DNA from: Sutterella sp.
Lineage (GTDB): Bacteria > Pseudomonadota > Gammaproteobacteria > Burkholderiales > Burkholderiaceae_F
Length of the DNA stretch: 20,424 nt
Direction of reading: 5' to 3'
Assembly (NCBI GenBank): GCA_019410445.1
Contig: DXSO01000017.1
Location: 1 to 20,424 of the forward strand
Numbering within the stretch: position 1 is the stretch's first letter; every line of letters begins with the position of its first letter. The translations under genes and the position numbers were made by a program. The notes under the pieces were generated by a model that saw only the letters and a list, made by a program, of their open reading frames with translations, was not told the DNA's origin and did no database searches. Positions 14,676-20,424 of the stretch are shown here, one piece after another.

Positions 14676-15551
14676 TTACTTGGAGGCGGGATGCCGCTGA
14701 CGTTTGGTGATGATGCTTGCCGTACAGCCTGCAGCCAGTATGAGCAGCATGCCCGCAAGGGCGACGGGAGGAAGTGATTCGTCAAAAAACACAGCGCTGA
14801 TGATTTCTGCAAAAGGAATCACGGCAAACTGAAAACAGGCTGTGAGCATCATGTTGCCGTAGGCAAAGGCTCTCGTCATGGCTACCTGCGCCAACACTGC
14901 CGTAATGCCGACGCCGAGAAGTCCCAGCCAAACGTCGGAGTCGTACATTTTCAGTCCGTCTTCCACGATGTAGCAGCCGGCCAGTCCCCAGATCACTCCC
15001 ACAAGTGAAAAGTAAAACACAATGCGAAGAGAGGGCTCGCGAAGCCGTCCAAGTTGGGCAATTTGAAAAAAGATAAATGGTCCCATGGCACCGGCAAACA
15101 GGCCCATTAGCGCATAGGGAAGTTCATCGGAGGCAACCGACGGCTGAAGGATCAGACAGACACCGATAAACCCAACAAGGATTGAGGCGGCAAGCGACCA
15201 AGGAGCTTTTTGATGGTGCATTAGAGCCGTGACGACGAATGTTGCGGCAATAAAAAGCGGTGCGGTGTAGTTGAGCGTGACGGCGGTTCCAAGCGGCAGA
15301 TGTCCCATGGTGAAGAACCAAATCGTGAATGCGACGGTTCCGAGCACTGAACGTTTAATGTGTCCAAAAAGGTATTTGGTATGCGGTGTCTGACCTTGCA
15401 AAAGCATGACCGTGCTGATGAACGCCAGTCCGATCAATGAGCGGTAAAAGACGATTTCAAATGTGCCTGCCTCTGCGGCGGAAATTTTGACAAGAGAACT
15501 CATGGTCGCAAACAAAAGCGATGCCACGAGCATCCAGCATGACTGAAGCAT
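14676..15551 (-). CDS. DMT-superfamily EamA permease
   Basis: Inner-membrane permease of 291 aa with about ten predicted helices in two EamA repeats. The first repeat begins with SLLFATMSSLVKISAAEAGTFEIVFYRSLIGL and the second near LMGLFAGAMGPFIFFQIAQLGR; here each is described only by short hallmarks such as FEIVFYRSLIG and FQFAVIPFAEIISAVFFDE. The family exports metabolites, amino acids or drugs, and this member's substrate is unknown. The start is the ATG at 15551; no clear ribosome-binding site is visible and Met7 is an alternative. It stands alone between two terminators. Confidence 0.88.
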   Translation of the reverse strand: MLQSCWMLVASLLFATMSSLVKISAAEAGTFEIVFYRSLIGLAFISTVMLLQGQTPHTKYLFGHIKRSVLGTVAFTIWFFTMGHLPLGTAVTLNYTAPLFIAATFVVTALMHHQKAPWSLAASILVGFIGVCLILQPSVASDELPYALMGLFAGAMGPFIFFQIAQLGRLREPSLRIVFYFSLVGVIWGLAGCYIVEDGLKMYDSDVWLGLLGVGITAVLAQVAMTRAFAYGNMMLTACFQFAVIPFAEIISAVFFDESLPPVALAGMLLILAAGCTASIITKRQRHPASK

Positions 15552-15652
15552 GTTTGGAAATGAGTGATAAAAAAGCGTGAGAAAATGAAAAACTGATTAT
15601 AGGCGCTGAAGTTTTGAGTTTTGGCTAACTGTAGATGAGAAACCAGCAAACG

Positions 15653-15686
15653 AAAAACCCGCTCCGACGAACAACGAAGCGGGTTT
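15653..15686 (-). terminator. intrinsic terminator downstream of porin 1
   Basis: Stem AAACCCGCT/AGCGGGTTT (15678-15686 and 15655-15663 on the minus strand), followed by a T run. It lies 34 bp after the stop of porin 1. Confidence 0.9.
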
Positions 15687-15719
15687 GAGCTAATCAGTAA
15701 ATCTCAAGAAGAGATCAGA

Positions 15720-16874
15720 TTAGAACTTGTGACGCAGACCAACGTACAGAGTGTAGGCAGAGGGATCACCTTCGGTCGTCGCAGTCTTGTCTTCCCACTG
15801 ATCCTGCATGTAGGAAGCTACAGCGTAGACGTCCGTGCGCTTGGAGAACGGATAATCGTAACCAACGCTCACGACATAACGCTTGAAATCGACGTCAGCA
15901 GTTTTGTCGTAGCTGTCGGCGGATTCAGCATCGGTATAGCCGACACCGAACATGGCCTTGCCGCCAGCAATAGGAGCGTCGGCGGACAAGGTCACGCCAT
16001 AGCCCTTGACCTTGGCAGACTGACCAACGCCAACATCCTTGAGTACACCGCCGAGGCCAGAGAGCTTCACTTCGTCAAAGTACTGAGCGCCGAGATAGAC
16101 CTTGGCGACTTCGAAGTCGTAGTTGCCGCCGAGAGTGACGGTCAAGCTATCGTCCGTATCGTAAGGTGTTCCATCAGCATGCACAGAGCTGTAGTTCTGA
16201 GAATCTACTGCGAAGTAAGCTGCAAACGGACCATTGTTATAGGTGGCACCGAGGGCATAGTAACGATTGCTGGAAGATTCGTTTTCTGCGCCATAGTAGG
16301 TTTCACCGTCATCTTCGGAGACCTGATTACCCATGCTGTACTGAGCATAGACCTTGAAACCGGCGAAAGCAGGCGTTTCATAAGCAATCATGTTGTCCCA
16401 CTGAGCAGCGGTGGCCATAACATTGCCGAGCTGAGCAGAGTATCCACCCCAGTCAGAAGTACCGAATGCGCTCATCATGCCCATCTTGGCCCAGGAGGAC
16501 TGACCGTTGTTGATGGAACCAAGGCGGCCCATGGCAAACTTACCGAAACCGCCCTCAATGAAGAGGCTCGATTCACGGTTGAAGAACACACCATCGTCAA
16601 CACCGGTGTCAGACTTGATGCCGTTTTCAAGGATGAAGCCGACCGTCAGGCCGTTGCCGAGGTCTTCCGTACCCTTAAAGCCAAAACGGGAACCAGAAGC
16701 CTGACCGGATTTCATTTCGAACTTGTCCATGTCGCCACTAGCCTTCAGGCCGTCAACGTCAACGTGGTTGTAACCAAAGCCCGTGTCAACGACACCGTAC
16801 AGCTGCACATCTGCAGCGAGAGCGGAACCGGCAAAAGCGCCGAGAACGGCAACAGCAGCCAAAGTCTTTTTCAT
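15720..16874 (-). CDS. outer-membrane general porin (Porin_4/OmpC-like), copy 1
   Basis: Trimeric 16-strand beta-barrel porin for passive uptake of small hydrophilic solutes, 384 aa. The ATG at 16874 is chosen because AGGAG lies eight bases upstream and the first 20 residues form a Sec signal peptide (MKKTLAAVAV, cleavage after ALA). The mature N-terminus ADVQLYGVVDTG, the SRFGFKGTEDLGNGL strand, ENESSSNRYY, LGGNYDFEVAKVY, GYDYPFSKRTDVY and the terminal aromatic strand ending in Phe (GLRHKF) are typical of betaproteobacterial porins. It is clearly homologous to the porin immediately upstream. The leader is long and contains a strong hairpin, and the promoter region has a run of nine G and a CCTAG-type motif. 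Confidence 0.95.
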   Translation of the reverse strand: MKKTLAAVAVLGAFAGSALAADVQLYGVVDTGFGYNHVDVDGLKASGDMDKFEMKSGQASGSRFGFKGTEDLGNGLTVGFILENGIKSDTGVDDGVFFNRESSLFIEGGFGKFAMGRLGSINNGQSSWAKMGMMSAFGTSDWGGYSAQLGNVMATAAQWDNMIAYETPAFAGFKVYAQYSMGNQVSEDDGETYYGAENESSSNRYYALGATYNNGPFAAYFAVDSQNYSSVHADGTPYDTDDSLTVTLGGNYDFEVAKVYLGAQYFDEVKLSGLGGVLKDVGVGQSAKVKGYGVTLSADAPIAGGKAMFGVGYTDAESADSYDKTADVDFKRYVVSVGYDYPFSKRTDVYAVASYMQDQWEDKTATTEGDPSAYTLYVGLRHKF

Positions 16875-16926
16875 TTCTAAATCTCCTAGTCTTAGAGAAG
16901 ACTCGCAAGAAGTTTCAAGTTTTTGC

Positions 16927-16987
16927 AAAAACCGCCGGATGGAACAAGAGCTGCGGACTCTTGCAAAGACGCAACTCAATCCGGCGG
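16927..16987 (-). promoter_or_regulatory. structured 5' leader of porin 1 (attenuator-like hairpin)
   Basis: Within the leader, arms CCGCCGGAT (16979-16987 complement) and ATCCGGCGG (16932-16940 complement) form a perfect nine-base stem. The 38-base loop contains an inner six-base hairpin CAAGAG/CTCTTG (about 16945-16963). On the minus strand the structure is followed by five T, as in an intrinsic terminator, about 55 bp before the porin start. It may attenuate transcription or protect the transcript. Confidence 0.6.
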
Positions 16988-17045
16988 AGTCCTTGCAGGA
17001 CAGGGACGATATTGGCACTGCTGAGATTTGACTTACAAGAAAAGA

Positions 17046-17083
17046 GTAAAAATCAATAGCATTGGGGGGGGGTAAACCCTAGG
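17046..17083 (-). promoter_or_regulatory. porin 1 promoter region: CCTAG motif site A, G9 run, candidate -35
   Basis: On the minus strand CCTAGGGTTTACCC (17083-17070) is followed by a homopolymer of C (nine G on the plus strand, 17064-17072) and then a possible -35 TTGATT (17056-17051). GGGTTTACCC is itself an inverted repeat. The -10 is not clear. The remaining 17084-17130 stretch towards porin 2 holds nothing recognisable. Confidence 0.45.
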
Positions 17084-17130
17084 ATAAATTACAACACCCC
17101 GACGTTTTTTCCGAAAGTCATGTACCGATA

Positions 17131-17170
17131 AAACAAAACACCCGCTTCAAAAGGTGTTAAAGCGGGTGTT
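17131..17170 (-). terminator. intrinsic terminator downstream of porin 2
   Basis: Perfect 11-base stem AACACCCGCTT/AAGCGGGTGTT with a 12-base loop, followed on the minus strand by TTTTGTTTT. It separates porin 2 from the porin 1 promoter. Confidence 0.9.
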
Positions 17171-17190
17171 AGATGAACGATGGCAATGGG

Positions 17191-18339
17191 TTAGAAAGCG
17201 TGCCGCATGCCGATCATGATGCCGTAGACGTTGGGGTCAATGTTTGGTGTTTGCGCATTGCGGAAATCAACGCTGTCTCGGTTGTACGTCACGACGCTGT
17301 AAACATTGGTTCGTTTGGAAAGCGGATAATCATAGCCGGCAGATATGATCCAACGGGAGAAATCAACGTCATCCGGCATGCTGTCGGCGGTTTTGGCGTC
17401 CATGTATGCTGCGCCAATCATTGCTTTGCCGTTGGCAACGGGAATTGAACCAGATACTCCAGCACTCCACCCTTTAAGTTTGATTTGGGAAGACAAGTTT
17501 TTGTTGGTCATATTGACAGAGTCGGTTACGGCGCCGGCGAAGGAAGACAGCTGGACTTCGTCAAAATATGCGGCACCGGCATAGACTTTGGCAACCTCAA
17601 AATCATAGTTGCCGCCGAGACGAACCGTCAGAGAATCGTCCTGCTTGCTGGTTGCATTTTCTGTCGGGTTGTAGCTGGCGTAGTTGATTGAGTCAACGGA
17701 CAGGAAAAGATTCAGCGGTCCGTTGGCATAGGATGTACCGACGGCATAGTAGCGATCGGAGGAAGACTCGTTTTCAAATCCGGGGTGATCTTTTGCCTGG
17801 TTGCCCATGCCGTATTGGGCAAAAGCCTTGAAGCCGCCGAAGCTCGGTGTCTCATAGGCAATCATGTTGTTCCAAAGCCCGGAATTGCCGAAAACCGTAT
17901 CGGCTTGAGCAACGTAGCTGCCCCAAGAGGTACCGAAAGCGGACAAGACATCATGCCTGCCCCAGGAACTCGTACCGCCGTTGATTGAGCCCATGCGGCC
18001 AAAAGCGAGTTTGCCGAAGCCGCCTTCGATGAAAAGTGAAGTTTCGCGGCGGAACAAGAGTCCGTCTTTAAGAGAGCCGTCATCCGAGTTGAACTGATTT
18101 TCAAGGATGAAGCCGACGGATAAGCCGTTTCCTAGGTCTTCCGTTCCTTTAAAGCCGAATCTGGAACCGGATTGTTGCCCGGATTCCATGGAAAATTTAT
18201 TTGTGCCGCTCTGATTTACCAGATCACTGTGCAAATAACGCAAACCAGTGTCAATCACTCCGTACAGTTGAACATCAGCGGCAAAAGCGGAGCAGGCAAA
18301 AGCACTGAAAACGGCTGCGGCAGCCATAGATTTTTTCAT
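17191..18339 (-). CDS. outer-membrane general porin (Porin_4/OmpC-like), copy 2
   Basis: Second porin of the tandem pair, 382 aa, with a Sec signal peptide (MKKSMAAAAV, cleavage after AFA) and the same mature start ADVQLYGVIDTG. Conserved segments shared with copy 1 include GSRFGFKGTEDLGNGL, FIEGGFGK, MIAYETP, ENESSSDRYYA, LGGNYDFEVAKVY and GYDYPLSKRTNVY. The last strand ends in Phe (GMRHAF). GAGGAG lies suitably upstream of the ATG at 18339. Differences concentrate in probable surface loops, for example between the ENESSS and GGNYDF segments, as expected after duplication with different selection on pore or antigenic loops. It has its own terminator and promoter, so both porins are separately transcribed. 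Confidence 0.95.
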   Translation of the reverse strand: MKKSMAAAAVFSAFACSAFAADVQLYGVIDTGLRYLHSDLVNQSGTNKFSMESGQQSGSRFGFKGTEDLGNGLSVGFILENQFNSDDGSLKDGLLFRRETSLFIEGGFGKLAFGRMGSINGGTSSWGRHDVLSAFGTSWGSYVAQADTVFGNSGLWNNMIAYETPSFGGFKAFAQYGMGNQAKDHPGFENESSSDRYYAVGTSYANGPLNLFLSVDSINYASYNPTENATSKQDDSLTVRLGGNYDFEVAKVYAGAAYFDEVQLSSFAGAVTDSVNMTNKNLSSQIKLKGWSAGVSGSIPVANGKAMIGAAYMDAKTADSMPDDVDFSRWIISAGYDYPLSKRTNVYSVVTYNRDSVDFRNAQTPNIDPNVYGIMIGMRHAF

Positions 18340-18760
18340 CTCTTATCTCCTCGTCTCAATCAAGACTTGCAAGAAGGTTATGGTTTTGCAAAAACGGTCG
18401 AAAGCAAGGTGTTTTGGAACGTGCAACACGTCAAATTCTTTGTTTCAACTGAGTCGTTGCGGGACAGGGGATCCAACAGATTATTAGTGTTAACGATAAT
18501 GTGAATACAATACTAGTTGGTATTTAGGGTAAGTGTTATCCCTAGGATTTGGGAGTTTGTCATAGGAATGAGGGTTTTCGATAGGTAGCGGAAGAAAAAA
18601 TTCTTCTATTTGTTTTGTGAGGTAGGCCAATTCACTAGGCCAATTTTTATGCTGAAGTGTGGAAATGCCCTAAACAATGATGGCTTAAGGCAGGCAAGAT
18701 AGATTTCCGGCAACTATTTCTGCGTGGTTACCTTCTAACAGTTGAAAACAACACTCATTT
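18340..18760. promoter_or_regulatory. intergenic region between porin 2 and the YgbA-like gene, with motif site B
   Basis: About 420 bp between divergent genes. The minus-strand porin leader shares blocks with that of porin 1 (CCCTGTCC, CGGTTTTTGCAAAA, CTTCTTGC, AGTCTT). A plausible porin promoter is TTGTAT, 18 bases, TAATAA. Just upstream of it is site B, CCTAGGGATAACAC followed by TTACCCTAA (18524-18546). Towards the YgbA-like gene there is a direct repeat TAGGCCAATT (18623-18632 and 18636-18645). I see no ORF or RNA gene. Confidence 0.45.
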
Positions 18761-19213
18761 ATGCCGGAACAACGTACTACGAATGATCCACGGCTCAAGC
18801 GTATTGAGAGCGGGTCTTTAAAACGAGAAGCCGATACGGTTCTTGCGATGACGCAGATTTACTGTCGAGCTCATCACGGGACGAATGGCAGAGAGCTTTG
18901 CTCGGAATGTCAGGAGTTGGTTGACTATGCGTTTAAGCGCTTGTCGTGCTGCCCGTTCGGAGAGAAGAAACCGGTATGCGCCAAATGCAAGGTGCATTGC
19001 TACAAACCTTTCTATCGTGAGAAAGTAGCGAAAGTGATGCGCTTTGCCGGGCCGCGCATTGTGGTTGCACATCCCATTTTGGCTTTGGAGCACCTGTGGA
19101 AATCCATGACAGTGACGCCGCCGGAAAAACCGCGAGGCAAACCACGCTGTCAGACGAACCAATTTTCAAAAAGCGAAAAGACAGAACCCAGGAAAGGAGA
19201 ACAGCAATCATGA
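18761..19213 (+). CDS. YgbA-like 'nitrous oxide-stimulated promoter' family protein
   Basis: Cytoplasmic Cys-rich protein of 150 aa. The conserved part is residues 20-115, with C35-x2-HH (CRAHHG), C47-x2-C50 (LCSEC), C63-C64, C73-x2-C76 and C80 (VCAKCKVHCY), then YKPFYREKVAKVMRFAGPRI and HPILALEHL. This matches the YgbA_NO family; E. coli ygbA is in the NsrR regulon and has been tied to anaerobic growth under nitric oxide. The cysteine set suggests Fe-S or zinc binding, not shown here. The C-terminal 35 residues are polar and unconserved-looking. The start lacks a clear ribosome-binding site. Its stop overlaps the next ATG (ATGA). Confidence 0.88.
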   Translation: MPEQRTTNDPRLKRIESGSLKREADTVLAMTQIYCRAHHGTNGRELCSECQELVDYAFKRLSCCPFGEKKPVCAKCKVHCYKPFYREKVAKVMRFAGPRIVVAHPILALEHLWKSMTVTPPEKPRGKPRCQTNQFSKSEKTEPRKGEQQS

Positions 19214-19557
19214 TTCGTCTGGCACTTTTATTTCCCGCACTATGCTTTGTGCTCTTGGGAGCACATCTGATGTTTCATGGATATGCTCTTGGTGTCTCGC
19301 TGCTTGTGTTGATTCCTGCCGTACTGCTATTTGTACGGCACCGTTGGTGTGCTCTTTTTTGCGCGATTGTGCTGATCGCTTCAGGAATTGAATGGGCATA
19401 CACAGCTTTTGATTTAGCCGTGACGCGCTTTGCCTATGGTCAGCCTTGGATGAGGGCAACGGCAATCATCAGCAGTTGTGCCGTAATCACTTGGCTTGCT
19501 GCGGCAATGTTGTTTTGGAGCAAGTTTGACGCTTACTACAAGAGAGGGCAAAACTAA
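19210..19557 (+). CDS. small four-helix membrane protein of unknown function, coupled to the YgbA-like gene
   Basis: Unrecognised protein of 115 aa. The ATG at 19210 is supported by AGGAG about 10 bases upstream and by the four-base overlap with the YgbA-like stop. About four hydrophobic segments are visible: roughly residues 3-20, 24-42, 46-64 and 82-102, with few charges between them (RHRW, KFDAYYKRGQN at the C-terminus). The second and third helices are separated by a short basic turn. Cys residues occur within or near the membrane. No motif suggests a function. Tight coupling suggests a role together with the YgbA-like protein. It ends before a strong bidirectional terminator. Confidence 0.7.
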   Translation: MIRLALLFPALCFVLLGAHLMFHGYALGVSLLVLIPAVLLFVRHRWCALFCAIVLIASGIEWAYTAFDLAVTRFAYGQPWMRATAIISSCAVITWLAAAMLFWSKFDAYYKRGQN

Positions 19558-19580
19558 GTTAAGACTTAAGCAGACAAAGT

Positions 19581-19620
19581 AAACGGCACCGCAAACGGAG
19601 AGGTTTGGCGGTGCCGTTTT
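19581..19620. terminator. bidirectional terminator between the membrane protein and DUF748 genes
   Basis: Perfect 12-base inverted repeat AAACGGCACCGC (19581-19592) and GCGGTGCCGTTT (19608-19619), with further pairing in the loop. T follows on the right and some A on the left. It sits between two convergent genes. Confidence 0.92.
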
Positions 19621-19645
19621 GCTTGGGAACAGGACGGCTGAGGTT

Positions 19646-20424
19646 CTATGGTTTCTCGGTGCTGACAGCAAAAACGCTGTTGAGTGAGTCGAGCAAAAGC
19701 GTTGACAGAACCTGTTTATTTTGTTCACTCAGACGGAATTTTCCGTCTTTGTAGATGATGTCGGACAGGGAAATGTCAGAGGAGACGACTTTGGCAGCCT
19801 TATTGACTCGTTCGGCTGTATTTTCGTGACCGGTCAAAGCCGCCAAGGCACCGATTAGTCCGGTGGCCTTGCTGATGGCTTGAGTTGCCTTTTTGGCAGG
19901 CTCTTTGACCGTGAGTTTTTTGATCGTGATGTCCACTGGTTCAATGCCTTTGATATCGATACCGCTTGCTTTGGCTTGTGTCCATGTCATCAGTGTTTTA
20001 CCGGCTGTATTTTTGGCTTCAAGATTGGAAACAGACAGATCACCCTGCCATTTGAGTGAGAGTGTTTGTTCAGACTTCAGGTCCAGTTTTCCGCTCAAAT
20101 CCGCTGATCCCTTGGTGAGTTGAGCGCCGGCAAGAGATCTGATCCAAGGGTTGAAGGCAGAAAACTGCAGTGTTTTGATTTGTGTGGAGGCATTAACGGC
20201 AAGCGGCGAGATGCTCAAGTTTCCACTGGAGGAAAGTTTGCCTTGAGCAAGGGTCGCGCTTGCTGAATAGCTTGCTTTTTTTCCTTTTTCAGAGGAGAGA
20301 TTGGCCGCACTGAGGTTTACAGCGGTTGCCGATAGCGAAGCAGCGGGCTTGAGACTTGTGTCTGTGAGGCGAAGTGAACCGTTGGCAATATCAAACGACT
20401 CAATCGACCATTTCCAGGCGCTGT
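19646..20424 (-). CDS. DUF748/AsmA-like envelope protein, C-terminal part (N-terminus outside window)
   Basis: The minus-strand frame is open from the right edge to the stop at 19646, giving about 259 C-terminal residues; the apparent TTG start at 20218 is internal. The text alternates short hydrophobic and polar residues in beta strands, such as WKWSIESFDIANGSLRLTD, SATAVNLSAANLSS, GKLSSSGNLSISPLAV, GSADLSGKLDLKS, LKWQGDLSVSNLEA and DITIKKLTVKEP, as in DUF748 proteins of the AsmA-like superfamily. These are large periplasm-spanning beta-groove proteins linked to lipid transport or outer-membrane integrity. The protein ends about 15-20 residues after DISLSDIIYKDGKFRLSEQ, where longer homologues continue into another repeat, so this copy may be short or truncated. 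Assignment is moderate because the sequence is low in motifs. Confidence 0.72.
   Translation of the reverse strand, partial: SAWKWSIESFDIANGSLRLTDTSLKPAASLSATAVNLSAANLSSEKGKKASYSASATLAQGKLSSSGNLSISPLAVNASTQIKTLQFSAFNPWIRSLAGAQLTKGSADLSGKLDLKSEQTLSLKWQGDLSVSNLEAKNTAGKTLMTWTQAKASGIDIKGIEPVDITIKKLTVKEPAKKATQAISKATGLIGALAALTGHENTAERVNKAAKVVSSDISLSDIIYKDGKFRLSEQNKQVLSTLLLDSLNSVFAVSTEKP

Noticed and set aside
15729..16880. 383-codon open frame antisense to porin 1
   Set aside because: It is the reverse image of a clearly recognisable porin, and contains no family motif.
18741..18752. GTTGAAAACAAC inverted repeat before the YgbA-like gene as an FNR/DNR site
   Set aside because: Half-sites resemble TTGA but spacing is four bases too short for this family of regulators; it also lies too close to the start codon.
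1..20424. CRISPR arrays, insertion sequences, prophage genes or tRNAs
   Set aside because: No regularly spaced repeats, transposase or integrase motifs, or cloverleaf sequences were recognised by eye.

Overview
The window looks like chromosomal DNA of a Gram-negative betaproteobacterium, most likely order Burkholderiales and plausibly family Sutterellaceae. The reasons are the bamD / rluD-pgeF arrangement, a PhoH-family protein starting MPLP with a PIN domain, a tsaE-amidase pair, and two tandem outer-membrane porins of the OmpC-like (Porin_4) type seen in this group. The assignment comes from remembered gene content and was not tested by a search. Most of the window is densely packed, well-conserved core genes. 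The less ordinary material lies at about 4.0-6.1 kb and from 11.7 kb to the right end.

Left part (1-4 kb, all minus strand): an MFS drug/nucleoside exporter of the Bcr/CflA type, tsaE (tRNA t6A), a Tat-exported AmiC-like amidase overlapping tsaE by ATGA, and the N-terminal half of a PIN-PhoH ATPase that runs off the left edge. From 4.1 kb on the plus strand come a NikR nickel regulator and an AEC-family transporter, overlapping by ATGA. A Tat-exported cupin related to manganese hydroxynitrile-lyase-like cupins faces them.

Middle (6.3-11.7 kb): smpB and a NUDIX ADP-ribose pyrophosphatase form a small plus-strand unit. bamD (minus) and rluD (plus) are divergent with start codons that overlap inside the tetranucleotide CATG. 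rluD, pgeF and rimO then follow as a plausible operon (ribosome modification and nucleoside repair).

Right part (11.7-20.4 kb): two successive terminator hairpins separate rimO from a secreted eight-haem cytochrome c. Its motif order (three CxxCH, one CxxCK, four CxxCH) and Tyr-x-Cys active-site signature match the octahaem nitrite reductase of Thioalkalivibrio rather than ordinary pentahaem NrfA. A lone CcmI/NrfG-like cytochrome c assembly factor follows. Then come a DMT-family (EamA) permease, two tandem porins with related, structured leaders, a YgbA-like cysteine-rich protein (a family associated with nitric oxide) translationally coupled to an unknown four-helix membrane protein, and the C-terminal end of a DUF748/AsmA-like envelope protein running off the right edge.

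How it may fit together: nitrite-to-ammonia reduction, the cytochrome assembly factor and the YgbA-type protein suggest anaerobic nitrite/NO metabolism. A short sequence of the form CCTAG-N5-ACCC occurs upstream of the nitrite reductase and, in the same orientation, upstream of both porins, so these genes may share a regulator. The porin-1 promoter region also carries a run of nine G that could vary by slippage. I saw no CRISPR array, tRNA, rRNA, transposase or phage gene.
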